In this document: positions 25,721 to 34,864 of the stretch, one piece after another
Layout: each line of letters starts with the position of its first letter
How positions within the stretch are numbered: position 1 is the first letter of the stretch
Assembly (NCBI GenBank): GCA_018699735.1
Contig: JABIRP010000236.1
Location: 1 to 59,737, forward strand
Direction: 5' to 3'
DNA length: 59,737 bases
DNA from: Rhodospirillaceae bacterium
Lineage (GTDB): Bacteria; Pseudomonadota; Alphaproteobacteria; Thalassobaculales; Thalassobaculaceae
Program-made: the position numbers and the translations under genes
The notes under the pieces: generated by a model
The model's input: only the letters and a program-made list of their open reading frames with translations
What the model was told of the DNA's origin: nothing
Databases searched by the model: none

Positions 25721-26587
25721 TCTAATAAAACCCGGCTCGCCGGAAGGCCCTTTGGCGTGAGCATAATCCATATACAATTGAAAAGACGCTCCAAAGTCAG
25801 ATTCTTCAAAGCACTTCTCAAGTTTTCCTCGAAAATACTCGTATAGTTCTATTTCTCTTTCAACTTTTTCTTCTATCAACTTTCGTAGCGAAACTGGAAG
25901 GGAAAAGAATGACGGTCTGAACCGATTAGTAATATGTCGTGGTGAATCGACCCACGGAACTACAGTTGGCAATCCAAGATTACGAGACAGCAAAAAAATA
26001 CTCTTGTCGAATTCTTCTGTAATTCCAACAAATAGAAATTTATTCTCTAGATTGTGATAAGCTAATCGGTTGTCGTTTTCGTTAAGCTCAGTCGATGCGT
26101 CCTGAGTACTAAAATGGCCGTCACAACAAATGTGCTCCTCCATCCTCGCCAATCTATGTATATAAAACTCTAAATGATCATGCTGATCTACAAAGACCGG
26201 GAAATCGCGCATGTTGTCAAATCTAGAGAAACGACGATTAACCCAGAAATAATCGGATACCACCCGTTCGCACGGATGCCTCAACATCGTAAAATATTGT
26301 GCATTTATGCCAACATACTCGGGCAGACCATACAGATGATGCCCGGAGAAAAACACTTTTCCTTCGGTATTTAGTAGCGCCGCGTCATCCTCCATACTGG
26401 ATAGGTCATGGGCTACCCTGACTGACTGGTAGTCTTCTAAGGACGCCTCGAGTATCGTTCTCAACAGGTTGCCACCGGTTTGTACGAAATGTGCGAAATA
26501 GAGTTTTTCCGGCGGAGTGGGTGAGTTCTTATAATTTCGATCCCGTATTCGATACCTCGACAGCAAATTTGGTCTCCTTCCACACAT
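25715..26587 (-). CDS. Sulfotransferase family 2-like protein, AT-rich
   Basis: A 290-residue protein with the layout of Sulfotransfer_2 enzymes, which use PAPS to sulfate glycans. KLYFAHFVQTGGNLLRTIL corresponds to the 5'-phosphosulfate loop, GHHLYGLPEY to the conserved GHxPYG segment and MLRHPCERVVSDYFW to the 3'-phosphate site (LRxPxxRxxSxY). The usual Lys of the first loop (PKTGGT) is Gln here, which questions activity or marks a divergent donor site. The gene is visibly AT-rich against its GC-rich neighbours and uses many A/T-ending codons, pointing to recent transfer. It lies beside glycosyltransferase genes, so modification of a surface glycan is a reasonable inference. Confidence 0.78.
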   Translation of the reverse strand: MCGRRPNLLSRYRIRDRNYKNSPTPPEKLYFAHFVQTGGNLLRTILEASLEDYQSVRVAHDLSSMEDDAALLNTEGKVFFSGHHLYGLPEYVGINAQYFTMLRHPCERVVSDYFWVNRRFSRFDNMRDFPVFVDQHDHLEFYIHRLARMEEHICCDGHFSTQDASTELNENDNRLAYHNLENKFLFVGITEEFDKSIFLLSRNLGLPTVVPWVDSPRHITNRFRPSFFSLPVSLRKLIEEKVEREIELYEYFRGKLEKCFEESDFGASFQLYMDYAHAKGPSGEPGFIRK

Positions 26588-26718
26588 ATTTAGACATTAT
26601 GTCCGCATCTTAGCGGGCATTGCTTGTATAGCCTCCAATTAGACCCCGATGATAGTCGAACAGGCTCTAGCCTGGATGATTTAGCTGGCTGTACCGAGAT
26701 TCTTGTTAAACAGGGCTC

Positions 26719-27360
26719 TTAAGCAGCTGCCAGACACGAGCGGGCAAGACCGGCTGCGACCGCCGCAGTGCGCCTAATCGCGTCCCAGTCCTGCGCCGCC
26801 AACGCATCCGCTGGCGTGGCCATGCCGCCGCCGATGCAAATCACGTTCGGGCACGCAAGGTAGTCCGGCGCATTCTGGAGCGTCAATCCACCGGTCGGAC
26901 AGAAGACCACGTCCGGGTAGACCGGTGCGAACTGCTTCAAACCGTAGACCCCACCGGAGGCTTCAGCCGGAAAAAATTTCAGGGTATCGAGCCCAAGCCG
27001 GCGGGCTGTCATGATTTCAGAAGATGTCTGCACGCCGGGTAGAAACGCGATCCCGGCCGCATTTGCGGCCCCCGCCATTTCTGGAACCAACCCCGGAGAA
27101 ACGGCAAAGACGGCGCCGGCGTCCCGCGCCCGCGCGAAATCGGCCTCGTCCAAGACCGTCCCGACCCCGACACTCGCCTCTGGGAACGCTTTGGCGACCC
27201 GGGAGACAGCCTCAAGTCCTGCCTCGGTTCGAAGCGTGATCTCGATGACAGGCAAGCCGCCAGCGATTAACGCACCGGCCAGATCGGTTGCCATTGCCGC
27301 ATCCTCGATTGTCAGGACTGGGATGACCGGGCTCCGGGCCAATACCGCGCGAATGGTCAT
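26719..27360 (-). CDS. eda: 2-dehydro-3-deoxy-phosphogluconate (KDPG) aldolase
   Basis: A 213-residue class I aldolase of the KDPG/KHG family, cleaving 2-keto-3-deoxy-6-phosphogluconate to pyruvate and glyceraldehyde 3-phosphate in the Entner-Doudoroff pathway. The Schiff-base lysine is K128 in LKFFPAEASGG. E40 and R44 in VIEITLRTEAG form the active site, and GVGTVLD and CPTGGL bind substrate. The length is standard. No edd is nearby, so it is a solitary copy. Homologues also act on KDPGal or 4-hydroxy-2-oxoglutarate. It is divergent from the next gene with 74 bp between. Confidence 0.92.
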   Translation of the reverse strand: MTIRAVLARSPVIPVLTIEDAAMATDLAGALIAGGLPVIEITLRTEAGLEAVSRVAKAFPEASVGVGTVLDEADFARARDAGAVFAVSPGLVPEMAGAANAAGIAFLPGVQTSSEIMTARRLGLDTLKFFPAEASGGVYGLKQFAPVYPDVVFCPTGGLTLQNAPDYLACPNVICIGGGMATPADALAAQDWDAIRRTAAVAAGLARSCLAAA

Positions 27361-27434
27361 GGCGTTCTCTCTCCACTGCGTTTAAACCGTGGGCGACAAT
27401 AGCAAACTGGCAATCGTGCGCACCAGGAATCGAC

Positions 27435-28829
27435 ATGAAAGACGGCGATCAAATCTCACTCATCCGGTTCATCCCGCCGGAAGCGCGGCGGGTGTTGGAA
27501 ATTTCAGAGCAGCCGAGCAAGCTCGCGGAAATTTCCGCTGAGCGCAGCCCGAATGCCAAGATCTTCTGGTCGGTGCCAGGCGGCGTGGTTCCGGCCGGCC
27601 CGCTGGATTGCATCGTGGTATTCGACAGCCCTTCACCGCAAGAGGGTTATGACACGATTAGCCTGGCCCTCGAATTGCTCGCGGACGGTGGGCAGGTGAT
27701 TGCGGCTGGGGGGTTGGTTTCGGAGGATCAATTGGGTGCCGCTGATTGCTCGGTATTTGAGCGCGCCGGCCATATCCGCGCCGTAAAACGCGGGCCCAAG
27801 GTCCGGCCGGTCCTGTTGCATTGCTCGATCCCGGTCGCCAACGAAAATCACGCCGACATCCGAATTCATCGCCCGAATGCCTTCCTGCGCACCATTCCGG
27901 GCCTTCGCCCGATCTCTCAGATCGAGTACATCAACAACGGGATCGCTGAGGCCAATGAGGCGAAAATTCTCCTCCTGCACCGCTCGATCATGCGCGAAGA
28001 GCGTGACATGGGGTTCTTGCGCTCGGTGCTCGACCAGAATTATCTGATCGTCCAAGAGATCGACGACGATCCCAGGCATTTCGAAGACTCCTACACCAAG
28101 GACAACAGGTTCGCCTTGCGCTGTGCCCATGCGGCCCAAACCTCGCGCCAGCCGGTGGCTGACTTCCTCGGCGAAACCCTGGATGATGTTGCGATCTTCG
28201 CCAATCAAATGGCCTTCCTGCCGGCGTTGCGGGAGCCGATCAAGCGCAAGGCGGTTCGAGTGTTTTTCGGCGCCTTCAACCGCGAACCGGACCGCGACGA
28301 AATTCTCGGCGCCATAAACCGGGTCATTGAACGGAGCGATCGGCCGATCGAATTTGAGGTGATCCACGATCGCGGTTTCTTTGACGGGCTGAAAACCGAT
28401 CGAAAACGGTTCACGATCCGGATGAACTACGAACTCTACCTCGACATTCTGCGCCGCGCCGACATCGCATTGTTGCCGCTGCTGGACACCCAATTCAACC
28501 GCTGCAAATCGGATTTAAAGTTCATTGAGTCGGCTGCGCACGGTGTCGTGGCAATCGCTTCGCCGACGGTCTATGCCGAAACGGTTCGGGATGGAGAGAC
28601 CGGTGTGCTCTACCGGTCGCCAGAAGAGTTCGAGGAACGGTTCACCCGTCTGGTCGCGGAGGAGGCCCGCCGCCTTGCTATACGAGAGGCCGCTTGGGCC
28701 TATGTTCGCGACGAACGCATGCTGGCCGACCACTATCGGGCACGGCATGACTGGTATCTCAACCTGATCGACCGCGCCGACGAATTGCGCGCCGCTCACC
28801 GCGCGCGGATGCCGGAGATCTACGGTTAA
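27435..28829 (+). CDS. Glycosyltransferase-like protein with an N-terminal extra domain
   Basis: A 464-residue protein. The C-terminal half (about 165-450) reads as a GT-B glycosyltransferase: a nucleotide-binding part VRVFFGAFNREPDRDEI, then a LPLLDTQFNRCKSDLKFIESAAHGVVAIASPTVYAETVRDGETGVLY type donor-domain end, as in GT4/CgeB-like enzymes. The N-terminal 110 residues (VLEISEQPSKLAEI..., LDCIVVFDSPSPQEGYDTISLALELLADGGQVIAAGG) look like a class I methyltransferase fold whose SAM motif is degenerate. The product is probably involved in glycan synthesis. The ATG at 27435 is the only start that keeps both halves. I infer the methyltransferase relation from strand pattern only. Confidence 0.7.
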   Translation: MKDGDQISLIRFIPPEARRVLEISEQPSKLAEISAERSPNAKIFWSVPGGVVPAGPLDCIVVFDSPSPQEGYDTISLALELLADGGQVIAAGGLVSEDQLGAADCSVFERAGHIRAVKRGPKVRPVLLHCSIPVANENHADIRIHRPNAFLRTIPGLRPISQIEYINNGIAEANEAKILLLHRSIMREERDMGFLRSVLDQNYLIVQEIDDDPRHFEDSYTKDNRFALRCAHAAQTSRQPVADFLGETLDDVAIFANQMAFLPALREPIKRKAVRVFFGAFNREPDRDEILGAINRVIERSDRPIEFEVIHDRGFFDGLKTDRKRFTIRMNYELYLDILRRADIALLPLLDTQFNRCKSDLKFIESAAHGVVAIASPTVYAETVRDGETGVLYRSPEEFEERFTRLVAEEARRLAIREAAWAYVRDERMLADHYRARHDWYLNLIDRADELRAAHRARMPEIYG

Positions 28830-28898
28830 AGCCTGCTCGACCCTCCGCGATAGTCCGTGACCACGACGAGAGCCCGGCACTACGGTTTGGTTCGGCGT

Positions 28899-28968
28899 AA
28901 AAAATCCGCGTTCTGGTCGCAGCGGAGCGAAAAGTCAGGATCTCGCGGCGGTATTTAACTCTGATCAA
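28899..28968. repeat. Dispersed repeat, copy 2
   Basis: This stretch aligns with the left part of copy 1 (11682-11752). It has AAAATCCGC, then a GGAG.GAAA motif, then GGATCTCGCGGCGGT and TTTAACTCTGATCA against TTCAACTCGGATCG. The final inverted arm is lost here because GATCAAAG replaces GATCGAGATCC. As in copy 1, the repeat covers the 3' end of a minus-strand gene and supplies its TAA stop. The remaining 28830-28898 gap shows nothing else. Confidence 0.65.
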
Positions 28969-29764
28969 AGCCTCCAACAAGCCGCTTGGCAGCCGTGACC
29001 ACGATCCGCAGCGCGTCGGTCGAGCCGTCAGCGTGACCTTTTTCAAAGTCGCCCTCGATCTGGCCCATCTGGTTGGTGATATGCGCAAAGCAAACCACCT
29101 GTTTGCCGCGCGCTTCGGCAAAGGCATAGAGGGCTGCCGCCTCCATCTCGACGGCCAGCAGACCGCGCTGTCGCATCGCAGCAATGGCTGCTTCGGTTTC
29201 CCGAAAGGGCGCATCGGTGGTCCAGGTCGCTCCCCGAGGCACTGAGACGCCGAGCGGGTCGAACGCGCCCTCTAAGCTCTCGATCAAGGTTTTGGGTGCG
29301 GTGCTGTAGGCGGCAGGTGGCATGTAATGATAGCTCGTGCCTTCGTCCCGCAAGGCGCGGTCGATCAGGATGAAATAGGGTGGCGCCTGTACCGGTGCGA
29401 TTTGCCCGGAGGACGTCATGCTGATCAGCAATTCGCAGCCCGATGCGAACAACTCTTCAGCGACCAGCACGGCGAAGGACGAGCCGACCACACATCCGAC
29501 GATGCCGAAGGTCATCCCGGTTTCTTCAAATTCGAAGAGTTCGGTGTGATAGCAGACCCAACCCTCATGCGGCCTGGCTCGGCCCTCGGATTTGAGGCGG
29601 CGCAATATATCGCCGTCCGGGTCGAGCAGACAGACTTTTGGAACCGATTGGAGGGCCGCCGACTTCTGGCGCCTTGCTTCGCGCAACAGGCTCTCGGGCG
29701 TGAAAGCCGAGGGTGCCGAGTAGTTCTTGTCGGCTAGAATTGGCGGTCGGTCGTCTTCGGTCAT
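28955..29764 (-). CDS. Nucleoside phosphorylase family protein
   Basis: A 269-residue protein of the PNP/UDP phosphorylase superfamily (type I, uridine-phosphorylase-like). FGIVGCVVGSSFAVLVAEELFASGCELLISMTSSGQI is the phosphate/ribose-binding core, and LLAVEMEAAALYAFAEARGKQVVCF contains the conserved VEMEA ribose-binding Glu. It should cleave a nucleoside with phosphate to a base and ribose-1-phosphate; base preference is not readable. I prefer the ATG at 29764 with GGAGA upstream over 29815. It is divergent from the amidase-deo operon, which contains two more phosphorylases, so a shared theme of nucleoside use is likely. Confidence 0.82.
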   Translation of the reverse strand: MTEDDRPPILADKNYSAPSAFTPESLLREARRQKSAALQSVPKVCLLDPDGDILRRLKSEGRARPHEGWVCYHTELFEFEETGMTFGIVGCVVGSSFAVLVAEELFASGCELLISMTSSGQIAPVQAPPYFILIDRALRDEGTSYHYMPPAAYSTAPKTLIESLEGAFDPLGVSVPRGATWTTDAPFRETEAAIAAMRQRGLLAVEMEAAALYAFAEARGKQVVCFAHITNQMGQIEGDFEKGHADGSTDALRIVVTAAKRLVGGFDQS

Positions 29765-29877
29765 CGCCAAGGGTCTCCAGCGAAACTGAATTAAGGTGCG
29801 ACCCTCCGGTAGCATGGATGGTCACGGCGGCATATGGTCGGAATAGGGTCTAGCAGTCACATCTTCAGGAAATTCAC

Positions 29878-31068
29878 ATGGCCGACATCATCAACGCCTT
29901 CGTCGACGGCGGAGAATTCAGGATCGAGGGCGCGGCGCAAGGCTCTCTCGCCAACCCGCTTACCGGCCGCAGCTTCGTTGCCAAGGACTTGTTCGACGTC
30001 GCCGGGTATCCGACCGGGGGCGGCAACCCAGATTGGCAACGCGATAACCCGACCCCGACAGCGCATGCCTGGGCGGTGCAAACATTGCTCGACGCTGGGG
30101 CGAGCTTGATCGGCAAAACCATTACCGATGAGGTTTCTCTCGGCATCCTCGGCGAGAACCCGTTCTACGGCACGCCGTTGAACAGTGCGGCACCCGACAG
30201 AGTGCCGGGCGGGTCGTCCTCGGGCACGGCGGCGGCGGTCGCGGCCGGGCTCTGCGATACCGGACTTGGCAGCGATACCGGCGGCTCGGTCCGGGTGCCG
30301 GCGAGTTTTTGCGGGCTCTATGGAATTCGCCCGACCCACGGTCGCCTGGATCTGACCGGAATGCTGCCCCAAGCCCCGTCCAGCGACACGACCGGATGGT
30401 TTGCCCGCGATGCGGCAACGTTTCGGGATGTCTCTTCTGTCTTATTGGGCGAGACCATCGACACATCGACACCAACACGTTTGGTGATTGCGGTTGACGC
30501 CTTCGGGTTTTGCGAGCCGGAGACCACGCGGGCCCTCAGTCCCTTGGTGGAAGCCCTCGCCGGATTGGTCGATGACGTGACCGAAGAGGTGATGGCGCCG
30601 CAAGGTCTATCGGTTTGGGGCCGGGCACAACGCACCCTGCAACCGGCCGAGGCCTGGGCGACCTTCAGCGATTGGGTCGAACGAACCAACCCGAGGCTCG
30701 CTTTTAATGTCGCCCGTGGCCTGGTCATGGGCTCGCAGGTGCCCGAGGCCGACTGGCACTGGGCCAACATGATGCGGCGCGAGGTGCGCGCCCGGTTGGA
30801 GTATTTATTGCCACCCGGAACCGTGCTTGCGATGCCGACCACACCTTTCCCGGCACCGAAGAAGGGGCTGCCGTTGGCCGAACAAAACCGACTACGCGAT
30901 TTGATCCTCTGCCTCTGTGCCCATGGCGGCCTCGCCGGCCTGCCCCAGGTGAGTATTCCTGGCGGGCTCGTGGATGGCGCCCCCGTCGGGCTTTCAATTT
31001 TGGCTGGACGGATGGAAGATGCCCGCTTGATCAGTCTTGCCTGCGCATTGGAGAATGCAAGAACATGA
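29878..31068 (+). CDS. Amidase-signature hydrolase, plant AMI1-like
   Basis: A 396-residue amidase of the amidase-signature family. The Lys-Ser-Ser triad is K36 (VAKDLFDVAG), S113 (PGGSSSGTAAA) and S137 (SDTGGSVRVPAS). These residue numbers equal those I recall for Arabidopsis AMI1 (indole-3-acetamide hydrolase). The segments GNPDW, ENPFYGTPLNSAAPDRVPGG and SSDTTGWFARDAAT are also AMI1/Toc64-like. It is cytoplasmic. It is gene 1 of a seven-gene operon and its TGA overlaps the next ATG (ATGA). The partner gene is AtzH-like, as in some AtzE/HpxY-type amidase systems. The substrate is a small amide; in this context a nucleobase breakdown product or base-linked amide is possible. Confidence 0.9.
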   Translation: MADIINAFVDGGEFRIEGAAQGSLANPLTGRSFVAKDLFDVAGYPTGGGNPDWQRDNPTPTAHAWAVQTLLDAGASLIGKTITDEVSLGILGENPFYGTPLNSAAPDRVPGGSSSGTAAAVAAGLCDTGLGSDTGGSVRVPASFCGLYGIRPTHGRLDLTGMLPQAPSSDTTGWFARDAATFRDVSSVLLGETIDTSTPTRLVIAVDAFGFCEPETTRALSPLVEALAGLVDDVTEEVMAPQGLSVWGRAQRTLQPAEAWATFSDWVERTNPRLAFNVARGLVMGSQVPEADWHWANMMRREVRARLEYLLPPGTVLAMPTTPFPAPKKGLPLAEQNRLRDLILCLCAHGGLAGLPQVSIPGGLVDGAPVGLSILAGRMEDARLISLACALENART

Positions 31069-31469
31069 GAGATTACACACCTAACATCCCCGAGGTCGTC
31101 GAGGAGGTGCGCCAGAAGTTCGAGCGCTATGAGGCCGCCTTGACGGACAAAGACGTCGACGTTCTCGACGACACATTCTGGCGCAGTCCCTTCACCGTGC
31201 GCCTGGCGATGAGTGAGCATGGTTACGGCTATGACGCTATCCACGAGCACCGCGTCGCCAGGCCTCCAGGACCAGGCATAAAGGAAAAGCGTATCCGCCT
31301 GGAAATCCTGACGATCGGAACCGATGTTGCGACGGTCAATTTGGAGTTCAAGGTGCGCGGCAAGGAGCTGATCGGCCGGCAGAGCCAATCCTGGGTCAAG
31401 TTTCCCGAGGATGGCTGGAAGGTTATCAGCGCCCATGTGTCGACCACGGACGGCTCCAAGCTCTGGTGA
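31065..31469 (+). CDS. AtzH/HpxZ-like protein (DUF3225, NTF2-like)
   Basis: A 134-residue single-domain protein of the SnoaL/NTF2-like fold. MRDYTPNIPEVVEEVRQKFERYEAAL, FWRSPFTVRLAMSEHGYGYDAI and the ending SQSWVKFPEDGWKVISAHVS are the hallmarks of DUF3225. This group includes HpxZ of oxalurate/purine breakdown and AtzH of the cyanuric acid pathway. These proteins accompany amidase-signature enzymes and their exact function is unsettled. It overlaps the amidase by 4 nt and precedes the purine nucleoside phosphorylase gene by 13 nt, so it is an integral part of this operon. Confidence 0.88.
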   Translation: MRDYTPNIPEVVEEVRQKFERYEAALTDKDVDVLDDTFWRSPFTVRLAMSEHGYGYDAIHEHRVARPPGPGIKEKRIRLEILTIGTDVATVNLEFKVRGKELIGRQSQSWVKFPEDGWKVISAHVSTTDGSKLW

Positions 31470-31482
31470 GGATGAGGCCTGG

Positions 31483-32310
31483 ATGACCAGCGACTTCGCA
31501 GAAGCGGCAACGACCATACGCACGCGTTTGAACGAACAGGTGCCGAAGCTTGCCGTCGTGCTCGGTAGCGGGCTCGGACCGGTTGCCGATGCGATCACGA
31601 GCCCAACTGTCATCGACTACGCCGATATTCCGGGCTTCCCACGATCGACCGTCTCGGGCCATGCCGGGCGCCTGGTGTCGGGAGACCTCGGCGGGCGGCA
31701 AGTGCTTTGTCTACAGGGGCGGTTTCATTTCTATGAGGGGCATTCGGCGGCGGCAATTGCGCTGCCGGTCCGGGCGTTGAAAGCGGCCGGTGTCGAGATC
31801 TTAGCTCTGACAAACGCTGCCGGCAGTTTGCGTGCCGATATGCCGGAAGGCAGCTTGATGCTGGTGACCGACCACATCAACTGGGGTGGTGTTAACCCGC
31901 TGATCGGTGAGAACGACGAGCGCACCGGCCCAAGGTTCCTCGATGTAACCCAAGCCTATGACGTGGATCTCGCGAACAAACTTCGCCGCGCTGCGACCGC
32001 GCGCAACATTACACTACACGAAGGCGTGTACCTGTTTTGCACCGGCCCGAGTTTCGAGACCCCGGCGGAAATTCGCGCCTTTCGAACCTTGGGGGCGGAT
32101 GCGGTCGGCATGTCGACGGTGCCGGAAGCGTTGGCCGCCCGGCATTGCGGGATGCGGGTTGCGGCCATTTCCTCAATCACCAACCTTGCCGCCGGCATGG
32201 CGGGTGGTGCGGCGCTCGATCATGCCCACACGTTGGTTCAAGCCGGCACCCTGGCAACGCCGATGCAGGCTCTTATCGAAGAATTTCTCCGCGAATTGGA
32301 CATGTTCTAG
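31483..32310 (+). CDS. Purine nucleoside phosphorylase (trimeric type)
   Basis: A 275-residue PNP of the PNP/MTAP class. VVLGSGLGPVAD is the phosphate-binding start, LQGRFHFYEGHSAAA the His-containing loop, LTNAAGSLR and FCTGPSFETPAEIRAFRTLGADAVGMSTVPEA the active-site core, and ISSITNLAAGM carries the Asn that selects 6-oxopurines (inosine, guanosine). It converts purine nucleosides plus phosphate to base and (deoxy)ribose-1-phosphate. The ATG at 31483 follows an AGGATGAGG stretch. An in-frame start at 31411 would overlap the AtzH-like gene and adds an unrelated leader. It is followed after 2 nt by deoA. Confidence 0.94.
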   Translation: MTSDFAEAATTIRTRLNEQVPKLAVVLGSGLGPVADAITSPTVIDYADIPGFPRSTVSGHAGRLVSGDLGGRQVLCLQGRFHFYEGHSAAAIALPVRALKAAGVEILALTNAAGSLRADMPEGSLMLVTDHINWGGVNPLIGENDERTGPRFLDVTQAYDVDLANKLRRAATARNITLHEGVYLFCTGPSFETPAEIRAFRTLGADAVGMSTVPEALAARHCGMRVAAISSITNLAAGMAGGAALDHAHTLVQAGTLATPMQALIEEFLRELDMF

Positions 32311-32312
32311 CC

Positions 32313-33635
32313 GTGCTGTTCCAGGAAATCATCCACGCGAAATGCCTATGCCATCGTTTGTCTGATGCCGAAATACAGACCATGGTCGACGGGATCACGG
32401 ATGGTGCGGCGAGCGAAGGCCAAGTGGCAGCCTTCGCCATGGCGGTGCTGCTGAACGGCATGGAGACCGAGGAGGTCGCATGCCTGACATGTGCATTGCG
32501 CGATTCAGGCAGCGTGCTTTCCTGGGATGCCGACGCGCTTGGCGGACCGGTACTCGACAAACACTCAACCGGCGGGGTGGGTGACAAGGTCAGCCTGATG
32601 TTGGCGCCGATGATCGCGGCGGCCGGTGGTTTCGTGCCAATGATTTCCGGCCGCGGCCTTGGGCATACCGGCGGAACTCTGGATAAGCTGGATGCGATTC
32701 CCGGATATGAGAGCCAGCCCGGTCTAGAGCTGCTGCGTCGCACGGTGCAAAGCGTCGGGTGCGCCATCATCGGACAGACCGACGATCTGGCGCCGGCCGA
32801 CCGTCGCCTCTACGCCATTCGAGATGTAACCGGGACGGTGGAATCGGTTCCGTTGATCACTGCCTCCATCCTGTCGAAAAAGCTGGCGGAAGGGCTGGAC
32901 GGATTGGTTATCGACGTTAAGACCGGCTCTGGCGCTTTCTTGCCGGGCATCGAGCCTGCACGAACTCTGGCGCGCTCGATCATCGATGTGGCCACCAGTG
33001 CCGGCGCGTCGATCTCGGCGCTCTTGACCGACATGAATCAGGTGCTCGGTCGTACCGCCGGCAATGCGATCGAGGTGACCGAGGCGATTGATTTTCTGAC
33101 TGGCGACCATCGCGAAAACCGACTGGAAGCCGTGACCGTGGCGCTCGCAGGTGAGATGCTGGCCTTGGGCGGCCTCTCAGAGAGCGCCGAGGACGGCGAA
33201 AGCCTCGCCCGCCGGGTGCTCGACGACGGCTCGGCGGCCGAACGGTTCGCCAGCATGGTGCGCGCGCTCGGCGGCCCAGGCGATTTGATTGAGCGGCCGG
33301 CCGAGCATTTGGCGGCCGCACCCGTTTCGCGCCCTGTTACGACCGATCGAGGATACGTCTCGGCCATAGACGTGCGGGAGGTTGGGGTGGCGGTGATCGA
33401 GCTTGGTGGTGGGCGGCGACTTGCGAGTGACGAGATCGATCCAGCGGTTGGCCTCACCGACATCGCCGGGATCGGTGAGGAAGTTGGCCCTGACGCGCCG
33501 CTCTCAATCGTACACGCGCGCACCGAGGCCATGGCGGAGGAGGCTGTCGAGCACTTGCGGCGGGCCTACACGATTTCACCAGATCAATCTGAGCCCGGCC
33601 CGGCTGTGATTGAGCGTATGGGAGCCACCGGGTGA
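32313..33635 (+). CDS. deoA: Thymidine phosphorylase
   Basis: A 440-residue enzyme, the same length as E. coli DeoA. It cleaves thymidine and deoxyuridine to base and 2-deoxyribose-1-phosphate. The start is GTG at 32313, giving [21 protein letters not shown], which aligns with the DeoA N-terminus; longer in-frame starts run back into the PNP gene. The motifs [19 protein letters not shown] and [20 protein letters not shown] are the phosphorylase signatures, and [11 protein letters not shown] follows. It lies 2 nt after the PNP gene and its TGA overlaps the deoB start (TGATG). Tight coupling with PNP and DeoB makes a complete phosphorolysis unit. Confidence 0.96.
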   Translation: MLFQEIIHAKCLCHRLSDAEIQTMVDGITDGAASEGQVAAFAMAVLLNGMETEEVACLTCALRDSGSVLSWDADALGGPVLDKHSTGGVGDKVSLMLAPMIAAAGGFVPMISGRGLGHTGGTLDKLDAIPGYESQPGLELLRRTVQSVGCAIIGQTDDLAPADRRLYAIRDVTGTVESVPLITASILSKKLAEGLDGLVIDVKTGSGAFLPGIEPARTLARSIIDVATSAGASISALLTDMNQVLGRTAGNAIEVTEAIDFLTGDHRENRLEAVTVALAGEMLALGGLSESAEDGESLARRVLDDGSAAERFASMVRALGGPGDLIERPAEHLAAAPVSRPVTTDRGYVSAIDVREVGVAVIELGGGRRLASDEIDPAVGLTDIAGIGEEVGPDAPLSIVHARTEAMAEEAVEHLRRAYTISPDQSEPGPAVIERMGATG

Positions 33636-34864
33636 TGACTCGTGCCTTCCTGATCGTGCTGGACTCTCTCGGCGTCGGAGGCGCCCCGGATGCGGCGCGA
33701 TTTGATGAAGAGGGTGCGGACACCCTCGGTCATATTGCTGAGGCCTGCGCTCAGGGGCAGGCTGACGGGTATGGACGATCCGGGCCGCTGCGGTTGCCAA
33801 ATCTTTCGAGGCTCGGCCTCGGCGAGGCATGCCGTGCTGCAACCGGACGGGTTCCGCCGGGATTGGAGCATGACGGCCGCATTCCGGGTGCTCATGGCTG
33901 CGCCGCGGAACGCTCGCTTGGAAAGGACACACCGTCGGGGCATTGGGAACTTGCGGGTGTGCCGGTCGAGTTCGATTGGCATTACTTTCCCAGAACCATC
34001 CCCACTTTTCCGGCCGATCTGACGGATGCGCTGGTCAGGCGGGCTGAGCTTCCGGGTTTGCTCGGCGACTGCCACGCCAGCGGGACAGAGATTATCGAGC
34101 GGCTCGGTGGAGAGCATGTTCGGACCGGCAAGCCGATCGTCTACACCTCGGCCGACAGCGTTCTGCAGATTGCCGCGCATGAGGAGCACTTTGGCTTGGA
34201 ACGGCTCTACGAGACTTGCCGGATTGCGCGTCAATTGGTCGATCCGTTGAATGTTGGCCGGGTGATCGCAAGGCCTTTTATCGGCAGTGACGCGGCTTCG
34301 TTCCGGCGAACCGGGAACCGAAAAGATCTGGCGGTGCCGCCGCCAGCCCCAACCCTGCTCGACCGACACCAGGCCAAGGGCGGGCAGGTTATCTCGATCG
34401 GCAAGATCGGTGACATCTTCGCGCATCAGGGAACCGGCCAAGAGATCAAGGCTGATGGGAACGCGGCGCTCTTTGCGACCTTGATGGAGGAAGCCCGCGA
34501 GGCTGGAGAGGGTGCGCTGGTGCTGGCCAACTTTGTCGATTTCGACACGCTCTACGGCCATCGTCGCGACGTTGCCGGTTACGCGGCCGCACTGGAAGCC
34601 TTCGACCGACTGCTGCCGGAGTTCGAGGCGGCACTCTGGCCCGGGGACCTGGCCATCATAACCGCCGATCATGGTTGCGACCCGACCTGGCCCGGTACCG
34701 ACCACACACGCGAAACCGTCCCCATTGTGTGCTTCGGCCCGGCCGCTCCCTCTGGCGCGCTCGGGTGTCGGGAGAGCTTCGCCGATATTGGCCAGACATT
34801 GGCTGAACATTTGGGTGTTGAGCCGCTTGATTTCGGCACCAGTTTCTATCGGACCGGCGCGTGA
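33635..34864 (+). CDS. deoB: Phosphopentomutase
   Basis: A 409-residue alkaline-phosphatase-superfamily enzyme that converts (deoxy)ribose-1-phosphate to the 5-phosphate. The N-terminal metal motif is [30 protein letters not shown] carries the phosphorylated Thr, [13 protein letters not shown] and [20 protein letters not shown] supply the dimanganese ligands. The length is as in E. coli. ATG at 33635 overlaps the deoA stop; GTG at 33632 would add one residue. DeoC, which would split deoxyribose-5-phosphate, is not in the window. The stop overlaps the next GTG start. Confidence 0.96.
   Translation: MTRAFLIVLDSLGVGGAPDAARFDEEGADTLGHIAEACAQGQADGYGRSGPLRLPNLSRLGLGEACRAATGRVPPGLEHDGRIPGAHGCAAERSLGKDTPSGHWELAGVPVEFDWHYFPRTIPTFPADLTDALVRRAELPGLLGDCHASGTEIIERLGGEHVRTGKPIVYTSADSVLQIAAHEEHFGLERLYETCRIARQLVDPLNVGRVIARPFIGSDAASFRRTGNRKDLAVPPPAPTLLDRHQAKGGQVISIGKIGDIFAHQGTGQEIKADGNAALFATLMEEAREAGEGALVLANFVDFDTLYGHRRDVAGYAAALEAFDRLLPEFEAALWPGDLAIITADHGCDPTWPGTDHTRETVPIVCFGPAAPSGALGCRESFADIGQTLAEHLGVEPLDFGTSFYRTGA

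Noticed and set aside
27633-28493. 286-codon minus-strand frame inside the glycosyltransferase-like gene
   Set aside because: Antisense shadow; the plus frame carries GT-B motifs.
32037-32312. N-terminal extension of thymidine phosphorylase
   Set aside because: The longer frame overlaps the PNP gene, and GTG at 32313 reproduces the normal DeoA N-terminus and length.
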